From: Streptomyces diastatochromogenes
GTDB lineage: Bacteria > Actinomycetota > Actinomycetes > Streptomycetales > Streptomycetaceae
NCBI RefSeq assembly: GCF_002242805.1
Contig: NZ_MCGQ01000029.1
Location: 1 to 64,000 of the forward strand
Direction of reading: 5' to 3'
DNA: 64,000 nucleotides
The position numbers and the translations under genes were made by a program. This document shows positions 9,770 through 18,878 of the stretch, piece after piece. The notes beneath the pieces were generated by a model, which was not told the DNA's origin, ran no database searches, and worked only from the letters and a program-made list of their open reading frames with translations. Within the stretch, counting starts at the first letter, position 1; each line of letters begins with the position of its first letter.

Positions 9770-10507
9770 ATGCCCGAGAGCGTGCCGGTGCGCTGTCCGG
9801 CCTGTCGGCGCGAGCACGTCTACACCGCGCCGCCGTATCCCTGCGCCTGCGGCAGACCGGTCGCCCCGCGACTGGACCTGGCGGCCGGGCCCACCGTCCT
9901 CGCGCACCGCTCCTGGGACGAGGACTGGGTCACCGTGCGCTGCACCGCCTGCGGGCGCGACAACCAGTTGCCGCACCCGGAGCTGGGCTGCCCCTGCGGC
10001 ACGGTCCTGCGCATCGCGGTGCGGGACGCCGTGTCACCGGCGGCACCGGAGGAAGCGGCCGTACCGGGCGACGCCCCGTCGCCGACCGCACGGCCGGACG
10101 CGCCCGCCCCGAAGAGCGGCGGACGGACCCCGTTCCGGCCCGTCACCATCCGCACCGCCCGCGACGCCGTCACCGCCACCGCGCTGTATCTGCGCTGGCT
10201 CGGCTACCGGGACATCCGCCGCGCCGACCAGCGGCCCCCGTCCGGCATCGGCCTGGCCGCGCACGGCCTGGTCGCCCAGGTGGACCCCGCCGTGCGCCCG
10301 GCCTCGCTGCGGGACGTGGAGTGCCTGTGGCTCACGGCCATGACGGAGTCGGCGGGCTGTGTCTACTTCTCCCTGGCGGGATACGCCGAGGACGCCCGCG
10401 CCGGCGCCGACACGCTGGGCGTCCCCCTGTTCGTCCTCGACCTCACGGGCACCCCGACCCCGGTGAACGGCCCGGGACGGAACCTCGCCCGGTCGGGCAA
10501 GGCCTGA
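9770..10507 (+). CDS. Zinc-ribbon protein with a restriction-endonuclease-like C-terminal domain
   Basis: A 245-residue protein. The first 85 residues carry two zinc ribbons: CPAC...CACG (about 7-27) and CTAC...CPCG (about 58-80). After a Pro/Ala linker, residues 125-230 contain a predicted alpha/beta fold (TALYLRWLGYRDI, LVAQVDP, ECLWLTAMT, GVPLFVLDLTG). This is in the style of Mrr/restriction-endonuclease-like domains that act on modified or damaged DNA. I do not see a full D-(D/E)xK catalytic set with certainty. ATG 9770 is chosen because GGAG lies 6 bases upstream. It stands alone between gcl and the acyl-CoA synthetases. Confidence 0.6.
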   Translation: MPESVPVRCPACRREHVYTAPPYPCACGRPVAPRLDLAAGPTVLAHRSWDEDWVTVRCTACGRDNQLPHPELGCPCGTVLRIAVRDAVSPAAPEEAAVPGDAPSPTARPDAPAPKSGGRTPFRPVTIRTARDAVTATALYLRWLGYRDIRRADQRPPSGIGLAAHGLVAQVDPAVRPASLRDVECLWLTAMTESAGCVYFSLAGYAEDARAGADTLGVPLFVLDLTGTPTPVNGPGRNLARSGKA

Positions 10508-10520
10508 CCCGCTGGGCCCC

Positions 10521-12119
10521 CTAGGCCCCCTGCACTCCGTACGTCTCCCGCAGCTCCACCTTGCGCACCTTCCCGGACACCGTCATCGGGAAGGAGTCGA
10601 GGATCTGGAGGCGGCTCGGGATCTTGTAGTGCGCGAGCCTGCCCTGGCAGTAGGCGCGCAGGTCCTCCAGGGTGAGCGGGTCGGCCGCCTCGCGCGGGAT
10701 CACGCAGGCCAGCACCTCCTCGCCGTACCTCTCGTGCGGCACCCCGACGACCTGGACGTCCTGGATCTTCGGGTGGGCGTAGAGGAACTCCTCGATCTCG
10801 CGCGGGTAGATGTTCTCGCCACCCCGGATGATCATGTCCTTGATCCGGCCGACGATCTCCACGTACCCGTCCTCGCGCATCACCGCGAGGTCCCCGGTGT
10901 GCATCCAGCGCCCCGCGTCGACGGCCTCGGCGGTCTTCCCGGGCTCGTTCCAGTAGCCGAGCATCACGCTGTAGCCGCGGGTGCACAGCTCGCCGGCCGT
11001 GCCGCGCGGCCGGGTGACCCCGGTGGCCGGATCGACCACCTTGACCTCCAGGTGCGGCAGGACCCGGCCCACGGTGCCGGTGCGGTGCTCCAGGTCGTCC
11101 TCGATGCGGGTCTGCAGGGAGACCGGTGACGTCTCGGTCATGCCGTAGCAGATGGACACCTCCTCCATGTGCATCTCGGCGACCACCCGCTTCATCACCT
11201 CGACCGGGCAGGGCGAGCCCGCCATGATGCCGGTGCGCAGGGACGAGAGGTCGTACGACGCGAAGTCGGGGAGGTTCAGCTCCGCGATGAACATGGTCGG
11301 GACGCCGTACAGGGACGTGCAGCGCTCCTGCTGGACCGCCTCCAGCGTGGCCTCCGGGTCGAAGGACGGCGCCGGGATGACCATGCAGGCGCCGTGCGAG
11401 GTGGCCGCCAGATTCCCCATGACCATGCCGAAACAGTGGTAGAACGGCACGGGAATGCAGATCCGGTCCTGCTCGCTGTAGGCGATCATCTCCCCGACGA
11501 AATAGCCGTTGTTGAGGATGTTGTGGTGGGAGAGGGTCGCCCCCTTGGGGAAGCCCGTCGTGCCCGAGGTGTACTGGATGTTGATCGGGTCGTCGCAGGA
11601 CAGGTCCGGGTACGGCGCCGGGGTCCCGCGGGCGATCAGCGCGTCCCAGCCGGGGTGGCCGATGTATACGGTCTCCCGCAACTGCGGGCACCTGCCCCGT
11701 ACCTCCTCGACCATCGCCCGGTAGTCGCTCGTCTTGTGGCTGAGCGAGGCGAAGAGCAGCGAGATGCCGGCCTGGTTGAGGACGTACTCGACCTCGTGGG
11801 TGCGGTAGGCCGGGTTGATGTTCACCATGATCGCGCCGATGCGGGCGGTGGCGTACTGGACCAGCACCCACTCGGGGCAGTTGATCGCCCAGATGCCCAC
11901 CCGGTCGCCCTTGTCGACCCCGCTCGCCAGCAGTGCGTGCGCCAACTGATCCACGTCCGCGGCGAATTCGGCGTACGTCCAGCGCCGACCGGACGGCACG
12001 TCGACGAGCGCCTCGCGGTCCGGCCAGGCCGCGACGGCCCGGTCCAGGTTGGCGCCGATGGTGTCGCCGAGCAGGGTCGTCCCGCTCGTGCCGTGCGTGT
12101 ACGACGATGCCGAGGTCAC
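10521..12119 (-). CDS. Fatty-acyl-CoA synthetase (AMP-binding)
   Basis: A 532-residue ANL-superfamily ligase that activates a fatty acid via acyl-AMP to acyl-CoA. The P-loop [16 protein letters not shown] lies near residue 180, and the C-terminal lysine region is [15 protein letters not shown]. The start is GTG, overlapping the stop of the upstream AMP-binding gene (GTGA at 12119-12116), so the two are translationally coupled. Medium- to long-chain specificity is inferred from the closest family and cannot be fixed from sequence. Confidence 0.88.
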   Translation of the reverse strand: MTSASSYTHGTSGTTLLGDTIGANLDRAVAAWPDREALVDVPSGRRWTYAEFAADVDQLAHALLASGVDKGDRVGIWAINCPEWVLVQYATARIGAIMVNINPAYRTHEVEYVLNQAGISLLFASLSHKTSDYRAMVEEVRGRCPQLRETVYIGHPGWDALIARGTPAPYPDLSCDDPINIQYTSGTTGFPKGATLSHHNILNNGYFVGEMIAYSEQDRICIPVPFYHCFGMVMGNLAATSHGACMVIPAPSFDPEATLEAVQQERCTSLYGVPTMFIAELNLPDFASYDLSSLRTGIMAGSPCPVEVMKRVVAEMHMEEVSICYGMTETSPVSLQTRIEDDLEHRTGTVGRVLPHLEVKVVDPATGVTRPRGTAGELCTRGYSVMLGYWNEPGKTAEAVDAGRWMHTGDLAVMREDGYVEIVGRIKDMIIRGGENIYPREIEEFLYAHPKIQDVQVVGVPHERYGEEVLACVIPREAADPLTLEDLRAYCQGRLAHYKIPSRLQILDSFPMTVSGKVRKVELRETYGVQGA

Positions 12120-13789
12120 CGGAAGTCCTCCTCGCGGTACTCGTCGGCCGAGCCCGCGGCCGTCGCCTCGCGCAGCTCGATCCGGCGGATCTTGCCGGAG
12201 ACGGTCTTGGGCAGGGCGCCGAACTCCAGGCGGCGGATGCGCTTGTAGGGGGCGAGGACCTCACGGGAGTGCTCGAACAGCACCTTGGCGGTGTCGGGTC
12301 CGGGCTGCCAGCCCTCGGCGAGGACGATGTACGCCTTGGGCACGGCCAGGCGCAGCTCGTCCGGCGCGGGTACGACCGCCGCCTCGGCGACCGCCTCGTG
12401 CTCCAGCAGCGCGCTCTCCAGCTCGAACGGGCTGATCTTGTAGTCGGAGGCCTTGAAGACGTCGTCGGCGCGGCCGATGTACGTCAGGTAGCCGTCCTCG
12501 TCCCGGGCGGCGATGTCGCCGGTGCGGTAGTAGCCGCCGGCCATGGCCTCGGCGGTGCGGTCGGGGTCGCCGTGGTAGCCGGTCATCAGGCCCACCGGGC
12601 GCTCGGACAGATCGAGGGCGATCTCGCCCTCGGCGGCACCGGGGGCGCCGGAGACCGGGTCGAGGAGTTCGACGCGGTAGCCGGGGCTGGGCCGGCCCAT
12701 GGAGCCGGTCTTCAGGAGCTGGCCGGGGCTGTTGGAGACCTGGACGGCGGTCTCGGTCTGCCCGAAGCCGTCCCGGATGGTGACGTCCCAGGCCCGGCGG
12801 ACCTGCTCGATGACCTCGGGGTTGAGCGGTTCGCCGGCCGCGACGACCTCGCGGGGCGGGGTGGCGAGCTGGGTCAGGTCGGCCTGGATGAGCATGCGCC
12901 ACACGGTCGGCGGGGCGCAGAACGTGGTCACCCCGGCCCGGTCCATCTCGGCCATCAGCCGGCCCGCGTCGAAGCGCGTGTAGTTGTGGATGAAGACGGT
13001 CGCCTCCGCGTTCCACGGCGCGAACAGGTTGGACCAGGCGTGCTTGGCCCAGCCGGGCGAGGAGATGTTCAGGTGCACGTCGCCGGGCCTGAGGCCGATC
13101 CAGTACATGGTGGCCAGGTGCCCGATGGGGTACGAGGTGTGGGTGTGCTCGACCAGCTTGGGGCGGGCGGTCGTACCGGAGGTGAAGTACAGCATCAGCG
13201 GGTCGTCGGCCCGCGTGGGCCCGTCGGGGGCGAAGTCGGCGGGGGCGGTGTACGCGTCCTCGTACGCCTCCCAGCCCCGCTCGGGCACTCCGCCGACCGC
13301 GATCCGGGTGTAGGTGCCGGGCACGTCCGCGAACTTGGCGGTGTCCTCGGCCCGTACCAGCACGTGCTTCACCCGGCCGCGCTCGACCCGGTCGCGCAGG
13401 TCGGCGGGGCCGAGCAGCGGGGTGGCCGGGATGACGACCGCGCGCAGCTTCATCGCGGCCAGCGCGGTCTCCCACAGCTCGGCCTGGTTGCCGAGCATGA
13501 CGAGGATGCGGTCCTCGGCTGCGACGCCCCGCGCGCGCAGGTGGTTCGCGACCCGGTTCGAGCGCTCGGCCAGCTCGGCGAAGGACAGCCGGGTCTCGGT
13601 GCCGTCCTCCTCGACGATGTGCAGGGCGGTCCGGTCGTTGCCGTCGGCGATCACGTCGAACCAGTCCAGCGCCCAGTTGAAGTGCTCGGGCCGCGGCCAG
13701 GCGAAGCCCGCGTGGGCGGTGGCGTAGTCCTCGCGGTGCTCCAGCAGGAAGTCCCGGGCGTTCCTGAAGACGTCGGTCGCCGTCGTCAT
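12116..13789 (-). CDS. Acyl-CoA synthetase (ACSM/acetyl-CoA synthetase-like)
   Basis: A 557-residue ANL enzyme starting [22 protein letters not shown]. The nucleotide motif [17 protein letters not shown] lies near residue 197 and the C-terminal motif is [16 protein letters not shown]. The N-terminal extension ([12 protein letters not shown]) is typical of medium-chain/ACSM-type synthetases. First gene of a two-gene operon with the fatty-acyl-CoA synthetase. The 128-base gap to the divergent GAF-LuxR regulator suggests that the regulator may control it. Confidence 0.87.
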   Translation of the reverse strand: MTTATDVFRNARDFLLEHREDYATAHAGFAWPRPEHFNWALDWFDVIADGNDRTALHIVEEDGTETRLSFAELAERSNRVANHLRARGVAAEDRILVMLGNQAELWETALAAMKLRAVVIPATPLLGPADLRDRVERGRVKHVLVRAEDTAKFADVPGTYTRIAVGGVPERGWEAYEDAYTAPADFAPDGPTRADDPLMLYFTSGTTARPKLVEHTHTSYPIGHLATMYWIGLRPGDVHLNISSPGWAKHAWSNLFAPWNAEATVFIHNYTRFDAGRLMAEMDRAGVTTFCAPPTVWRMLIQADLTQLATPPREVVAAGEPLNPEVIEQVRRAWDVTIRDGFGQTETAVQVSNSPGQLLKTGSMGRPSPGYRVELLDPVSGAPGAAEGEIALDLSERPVGLMTGYHGDPDRTAEAMAGGYYRTGDIAARDEDGYLTYIGRADDVFKASDYKISPFELESALLEHEAVAEAAVVPAPDELRLAVPKAYIVLAEGWQPGPDTAKVLFEHSREVLAPYKRIRRLEFGALPKTVSGKIRRIELREATAAGSADEYREEDFR

Positions 13790-13917
13790 CTGCGTCCTCC
13801 TAAGTTCCGGACCATTGCCGGGCGGCTCTCTGGCATCGTCTAATCCGTGATGCAGGTCTCACTACCCCCGAACGGGGGTGTGGTCCCCCCACGTGACCGC
13901 GCCGAAGGAGCGAAGAG

Positions 13918-14754
13918 GTGTCAGCACAGGCCGTGGCGGCGGTGGAGATACGCGGTGCGCTGGTCCGGCTGCGGCGCACCACGGGGCTTCCGGTCGCCTT
14001 CGGCGGCCTGGTCGAGTACGGCCGGCCGCAGATCCGCATCAGCGAGCTGAGCGGCACCACGACGGCCGCCCTCAGCTCGCTCGCGGTGACCTCCGGCAAC
14101 GGGCTGGGCGGCAAGGCGGTCGCGCTGGCCCGGCCGTGCGCGGTCACGGACTACTCGGTCTCCCGGCAGATCAGCCACGAGTACGACGTCCCGGTGGCCG
14201 CCGAGGGCATCCGCTCGGTGCTCGCGGTGCCGGTCGTGGTACGGCGGCGGGTGCGCGGGGTGCTGTACGGCGCGCTGCGCTCGGCCCAGCCGCTGGGCGA
14301 CCGCACGCTGGGCGCGGCGGTGGCGGCGGCGCGGGACGTGGAGCAGGCGCTGGTGGTGCGGGACGAGGCGCGGGTGCTGCTGGCGGCGGCCCGGCCGGAG
14401 CCCGTCGAGGTGCCCCCTGGGCAGGGTGCCGCCTGGGAGCAGGTGCGTGAGGCGCATGCGGCGCTGCGCGCGCTGGCGCCCCGGATCGCCGACCCGGGCC
14501 TGCGCGGCGAACTGCTGGCCGCCTGCGGGCTGCTCACCGTGCCCCGCCCCGCCGGGGGCGCGAGCCTGGCGCCACGCGAGCTGGACGTGCTGTCCTGGGT
14601 GGCGGCGGGCGCGACCAACGCGGCCGTGGCCGAACAGCTGGGCCTGCGCCCGGAGACGGTGAAGGGGTATCTGCGCTCGGCGATGCGGAAGCTGGGCGCA
14701 CACACACGAGGAGAGGCGGTGACCGCGGCACGCAGGGCGGGACTGCTGCCGTAG
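13918..14754 (+). CDS. GAF domain LuxR-type transcriptional regulator
   Basis: A 278-residue regulator starting at GTG, with GGAG 11 bases upstream. A GAF-like sensor domain covers about residues 15-140 (LAVPVVVRRRVRGVLYGALR) and a linker follows. A LuxR/FixJ-type helix-turn-helix occupies 210-275 (LAPRELDVLSWVAAGATNAA, ETVKGYLRSAMRKLGAHTR). It is divergent from the acyl-CoA synthetase pair, so regulation of those genes by an aromatic or acyl ligand is a reasonable inference. Confidence 0.85.
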   Translation: MSAQAVAAVEIRGALVRLRRTTGLPVAFGGLVEYGRPQIRISELSGTTTAALSSLAVTSGNGLGGKAVALARPCAVTDYSVSRQISHEYDVPVAAEGIRSVLAVPVVVRRRVRGVLYGALRSAQPLGDRTLGAAVAAARDVEQALVVRDEARVLLAAARPEPVEVPPGQGAAWEQVREAHAALRALAPRIADPGLRGELLAACGLLTVPRPAGGASLAPRELDVLSWVAAGATNAAVAEQLGLRPETVKGYLRSAMRKLGAHTRGEAVTAARRAGLLP

Positions 14755-14926
14755 GCGGGCCCTGGGGGCCTTCCGCGGCAGTCGTAAGGAGACTTGCCCA
14801 TTCATGCGATGACGCTTTGAATTTACCTATGCGTGACCGTTTGTTATTTCCCTCACCACGGCTTCCGTCCGAATTTAAAGGATCGTTGCTTAGAATTTGG
14901 CCCGGACACGACACAGGAGGGGAGCG

Positions 14927-17761
14927 GTGACCGTGCGACGGGACTTCCAGGAGCCTGCCCGATGCCGCCCCGACCTGCTCATCGGCCGCGAGGAGCTGTT
15001 CGCCTCGGCCCGTGACCAACTCGCCTCGGGCGGCAGTGTGCTCCTGCACGGCCCCGCCGGAATAGGGAAATCGACCGTCCTGCGGGCATTGGCCGACGAA
15101 TACGGCGCCAGCGCGCGCACCGTCTTGCGCTGCTCCGCCACGGAGTCCGAATCCCACCTTCCGTTCCTGGCCCTCGCCGACCTCCTCGGTCTGGTCCTCG
15201 ACGACGTCTCCCCGCGGCTGCCCGCCGCCCAGCGCACCGCCCTGGAATCGGCGCTCACCGGACGCGGCGAGTCCAGCCTCCAGCGCGACGGCCTCGCGCT
15301 GCGCCTCGCGGTGCTCTCCGCGCTGCGCGCGCTCGCCGCCCGGGGCCCGGTCCTGGTCGTCGCCGACGACCTGCAGTGGCTGGATCCGGCCAGCGCCGAA
15401 CTGCTCGGCTTCGCCGCCCGCCGCCTCGAGGGCACCCCGGTGCAGCTGCTCTGCGCGGCGCGCACAGAGGGCCAGGAGAGCCAGGAGTACGACCGTCATC
15501 TACGCGCCTGCCCGCCGGACACGCTCGCCGTCCGGCTCGGCCCGCTCACCCGCACCCAGGTCGCCCAGCTGCTCGACCACCGCGGGCACGGCGGCCTGAC
15601 CCGCTCCACCGTCCGCGAGATCCACCGCACCAGCGCCGGCAACCCGCTGTTCGCCCTGGAGCTGGGCCGCGCCCTCGCCGACAGCCCGACCCCGCCCCGG
15701 CCGGGCGAGCCGCTGCCGGTGCCGACCTCGCTGCGCGCCCTGGTGCTCAGCCGCCTGGACATGCTCTCGGTCGAGGCCCGCCGCACCCTGCTGGTGGCCA
15801 GCGCCGGCGCCCGCCCCACCCCGGCGCTGCTGCACGCGGCCGGCCGGGAGAACGCCGAGGCCGAGTGCGCCCAGGCCGCCGAACTCGGGCTGCTCGCCAC
15901 CGAGCCGGACGCGCCGGCCGTACGGTTCGCGCACCCGCTCATCTCCGCCGCGCTGTACGCGGAGGCGCCCGCCCAGGAGCGGCGGGCCGCCCACGCGGCC
16001 CTGTCCACCGCCGCCTCCGACCCGATCGAACGGGCCCGGCACCTCGCCCTCGCCACCACCGGCACCGACCCCGAGGTGGCCGCCCGGCTCGCCGAGGCCG
16101 CCGCCCTCGCCCGGGACCGCGGTGCCCCGTCGGTCGCCGCCCAGCTGGGGCTCCTCGCCGCCCGGCACACCCCCGCCGACAGCGTGCCCGGCCCCGACGA
16201 GCGGCGGCTGCAGGCCGCCGAGGACGCGATCACCGCCGGCGAGGTCGACCTGGCCCGGGACATCGCCCGCGAGGTGCTCACCCGGGCGACCGTGCCCGCG
16301 GACCGGGTGCGGGCCTGGATCTACGTCATCGACACCGCCGGCCACACCATGGCGGAGGTCGACGCCGTCTTCCCGCAGGCCCTCGCCGACGCCGGCGACG
16401 ACCCGCGGCTGCTGGCCCAGGTCCACTACCAGCTGGCGTGGCGGGCGCTGATCGTGGAGGGCGACTTCACCGAGGCCCGGGAGGCGGCCGCGCACGCCGC
16501 CGAGCTGGCCGAGCGCGGCGCCGACCGGCGCACCGAACTGCTCGCCCTCGCCCTGCAGGCGCAGACCGAGACCCTGATGGGCCATCCGGAGGCCCCCCGG
16601 ACCATCAAGCGCGCCCTGAAGGAGCCCCAGGACCCGAGAGTGGCCTGTCATCACAACGGCGCGGGCAGTGCCCGGTTCCGCTGGCTGGTCATGGGCGACC
16701 AGCTGGCCGAGGCCCGGGCGACGGTCACCGCGCTGCTGCGCGAGGTGCGCCGGCGCGGCTCGGTGGAGAGCGAGGTGCACTTCCTGCGCGGCCTCGCCGA
16801 GACGGAGCTGCGCGCCGGGCACTGCGGCCGCGCCCTGGAGCTGGCCCGCGACAGCCTCCGGCTCGCCCGGGACTCCGGTATCGGCGAGACCGCCTCGGCG
16901 ATGCTCACCTCGCTCGCGGAGGCCTCCGGCGGGGACGTGGACCGCGCGCTGGCGCTCGCCCGGGAGGCGGTGGAGCACGCCGAGGAGGACGGCGACCAGA
17001 TGTACCTGTCCCGGGCCCTGGGCGCGCTCGGGTACGCCCAGTTGGTGGCCGGCGATCCGGCGGGCACGGTCCGCTCGCTGCGCCGGGTGCGCCGCCTGGA
17101 GCTGGGCCTCGGCATCACCGACCCGGCGCGCGGCCGCTGGCACGGCGACCTCGCCGAGGCGCTGGTCCGCATCGGTGAGCCGGCCGAGGCGCAGGACGTC
17201 ATCGACGCCAGCCGCGAGCACGCCCTCCGGCTCGGCCGGGAGAGCGTCATCGCCGTGCTCGACCGTGCGGAGGCGCTGGTGCGCGCCGCGCACGGCGACC
17301 ACGAGGCCGCCGTCGCCCAGCTGACGTCCGCTCAGGACCGGCTGGCGAAGCTCGGCTACGGTCTGGAGGAGGCCCGGGCCGCGTTCGCGCTGGCCCAGCT
17401 GCGCACCCGGCGTCCGGAGGGCGGCCCGCGCAGGGCGGCGGCGTACGACGAGGCCACCCGGCTGTTCCGGCGCTGCCGCGCGCTGCCGTGGCTGCGCCAG
17501 GTGGACGAGGCCCTCACCGCCCCGGAGCCCGAGCCGGCCCTCGCCTCGCCGGAGACCCTGGACGCGCTGGCGGGTCTGGCCGCGATGGAGCGCCAGGTCG
17601 CCGCGCTCGTCATGGAGGGCGCCACCAACCGGGAGATCGCGTCCCGGCTGTTCGTCAGTGTGAAGACCGTCGAGGCGACCCTGACCCGGGTCTACCGCAA
17701 GCTCGGGATCCGCTCACGGGTGGACATCGTCCGTTTGGCGGCGGCGCGGCGCGCGAAGTGA
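14927..17761 (+). CDS. LAL-family (large ATP-binding LuxR) transcriptional regulator
   Basis: A 944-residue STAND-type regulator. It has Walker A HGPAGIGKST (about 41-50), Walker B VLVVADDLQWLD (about 142-153), a long alpha-helical TPR-like middle region, and a C-terminal LuxR helix-turn-helix (MERQVAALVMEGATNREIAS, then FVSVKTVEATLTRVYRKLGI). GTG at 14927 is preferred over an earlier ATG because GGAGGGG precedes it. The next gene is a secreted trypsin. Both promoters contain the 11-mer TTTCCCTCACC (14847-14857 and 17796-17806), suggesting autoregulation and control of the protease. Confidence 0.9.
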   Translation: MTVRRDFQEPARCRPDLLIGREELFASARDQLASGGSVLLHGPAGIGKSTVLRALADEYGASARTVLRCSATESESHLPFLALADLLGLVLDDVSPRLPAAQRTALESALTGRGESSLQRDGLALRLAVLSALRALAARGPVLVVADDLQWLDPASAELLGFAARRLEGTPVQLLCAARTEGQESQEYDRHLRACPPDTLAVRLGPLTRTQVAQLLDHRGHGGLTRSTVREIHRTSAGNPLFALELGRALADSPTPPRPGEPLPVPTSLRALVLSRLDMLSVEARRTLLVASAGARPTPALLHAAGRENAEAECAQAAELGLLATEPDAPAVRFAHPLISAALYAEAPAQERRAAHAALSTAASDPIERARHLALATTGTDPEVAARLAEAAALARDRGAPSVAAQLGLLAARHTPADSVPGPDERRLQAAEDAITAGEVDLARDIAREVLTRATVPADRVRAWIYVIDTAGHTMAEVDAVFPQALADAGDDPRLLAQVHYQLAWRALIVEGDFTEAREAAAHAAELAERGADRRTELLALALQAQTETLMGHPEAPRTIKRALKEPQDPRVACHHNGAGSARFRWLVMGDQLAEARATVTALLREVRRRGSVESEVHFLRGLAETELRAGHCGRALELARDSLRLARDSGIGETASAMLTSLAEASGGDVDRALALAREAVEHAEEDGDQMYLSRALGALGYAQLVAGDPAGTVRSLRRVRRLELGLGITDPARGRWHGDLAEALVRIGEPAEAQDVIDASREHALRLGRESVIAVLDRAEALVRAAHGDHEAAVAQLTSAQDRLAKLGYGLEEARAAFALAQLRTRRPEGGPRRAAAYDEATRLFRRCRALPWLRQVDEALTAPEPEPALASPETLDALAGLAAMERQVAALVMEGATNREIASRLFVSVKTVEATLTRVYRKLGIRSRVDIVRLAAARRAK

Positions 17762-17795
17762 CGGCGCGCCAGGTTAACTGACACGGACCGAGGGT

Positions 17796-17859
17796 TTTCC
17801 CTCACCCCACCCCCTAGGGGGTTCCCTCATTGGGAGTCGAGGGTTCCGGGTCCTAGCGT
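17796..17859 (+). promoter_or_regulatory. Trypsin gene promoter with repeated CCCTCA boxes
   Basis: The likely promoter is TTGGGA (17830-17835), 18-base spacer, TAGCGT (17854-17859). Upstream are TTTCCCTCACC (17796-17806), the perfect 14-bp palindrome ACCCCCTAGGGGGT (17809-17822) and GTTCCCTCAT (17821-17830). The first box also occurs upstream of the LAL regulator. Confidence 0.5.
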
Positions 17860-17963
17860 AAAGGGCGTGCCGCTCGCCCGGGCATACGGGGGTCGGTCCC
17901 GCGACCCCCGTGCACAACCCCACCCGCGCGACCCCCCACCGGCAACCCCCACTGAGGAGACTC

Positions 17964-18755
17964 ATGTTCGGGTCAAGACGTGCCAGAAAGACCGCCGCGA
18001 CCCTGGTGGCCACCGCCGCCGCCGCGGCGACCGCGTTGCTCGCCTCCCCCACGGCGAACGCCGCACCCCAGCCCATCGTGGGCGGTACGACCACCACCAC
18101 CACGGCGTACCCCTTCATGATGCAGATCACGGACGCGTCCGGCAGCCAGTTCTGCGGCGGCACCCTGGTGGCCGCCAAGAAGGTCGTGACGGCCGCGCAC
18201 TGCATGGTCGGCGAGTCGACCAGCAGTGTCCGTGTGGTCGGCGGCCGGACCTACCTGAACGGCACGAACGGCACGGTCAGCCGGGTGAGCAAGATCTGGA
18301 TCAACCCGGACTACACCGACGCCACCAACGGCGACGACGTGGCCGTCCTGACCCTCTCGACGTCGATGCCGTACACCCCGGCGTCGTACGTCTCCTCGTC
18401 CCAGACGGGCGTGTACGCGGCCGGCACCACGGCCCGGATCCTCGGCTGGGGCACCACCTCGGAGAACGGCAGCTCCTCCAACCAGCTGCGGACCGCGACC
18501 GTCCCGATCGTGGCCGACACCAGCTGCAAGAGCTCCTACGGTTCGGACTTCGTCCAGACCGACATGGTTTGCGCCGGATACACGTCCGGCGGCGTAGACA
18601 CCTGCCAGGGCGACAGCGGCGGTCCCCTGCTCATCGGGGGCGCCCTGGCAGGGATCACTTCCTGGGGCGAGGGGTGCGCGGAGGCGGGTTACCCGGGTGT
18701 GTACACCCGGCTGACCACCTTCTCGAACCTCGTGACCACGCAGGTCAACTCGTGA
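17964..18755 (+). CDS. sprT: Secreted trypsin-like serine protease (S1 family)
   Basis: A 263-residue preproprotein. It has a twin-basic N-terminus and hydrophobic signal peptide ending near ANA|AP (residues 31-34), then a short propeptide and the trypsin N-terminus IVGGT (38-42). The catalytic triad is His79 (TAAHC), Asp125 (DDVAVL) and Ser218 (GDSGGP). Asp212, six residues before the serine, forms the S1 pocket and predicts cleavage after Arg/Lys, as in S. griseus trypsin. GAGGAG precedes the ATG. Single-gene unit with its own promoter and terminator, probably under the upstream LAL regulator. Confidence 0.94.
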   Translation: MFGSRRARKTAATLVATAAAAATALLASPTANAAPQPIVGGTTTTTTAYPFMMQITDASGSQFCGGTLVAAKKVVTAAHCMVGESTSSVRVVGGRTYLNGTNGTVSRVSKIWINPDYTDATNGDDVAVLTLSTSMPYTPASYVSSSQTGVYAAGTTARILGWGTTSENGSSSNQLRTATVPIVADTSCKSSYGSDFVQTDMVCAGYTSGGVDTCQGDSGGPLLIGGALAGITSWGEGCAEAGYPGVYTRLTTFSNLVTTQVNS

Positions 18756-18795
18756 CCCGGAAGCAGAACACCTGAGCATCCCTCAGGTAGATACC

Positions 18796-18838
18796 AGGGG
18801 GCGTTGCGGGCCACCACGAGCGGCCCGCAGCGCCCCCT
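18796..18838 (+). terminator. Terminator after the trypsin gene
   Basis: AGGGGGCG-T-TGCGGGCC (18796-18812) pairs with GGCCCGCA-G-CGCCCCCT (18822-18838), one mismatch, 9-base loop. It lies between the converging trypsin and glycosylase genes. Confidence 0.75.
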
Positions 18839-18878
18839 CTCCATGCGGCGTACGGCGCTGAGACGTCCGGGGGGCGGC

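Noticed and set aside
10521-13789. Acyl-CoA synthetase pair as part of the biosynthetic cluster
   Set aside because: It lies more than 10 kb away, beyond several ordinary chromosomal genes, and has its own regulator; it looks like core fatty acid metabolism.
17809-17822. ACCCCCTAGGGGGT as a terminator of the LAL gene
   Set aside because: It has no loop and no T-tract; a perfect palindrome next to repeated CCCTCA boxes is better read as a regulatory site.
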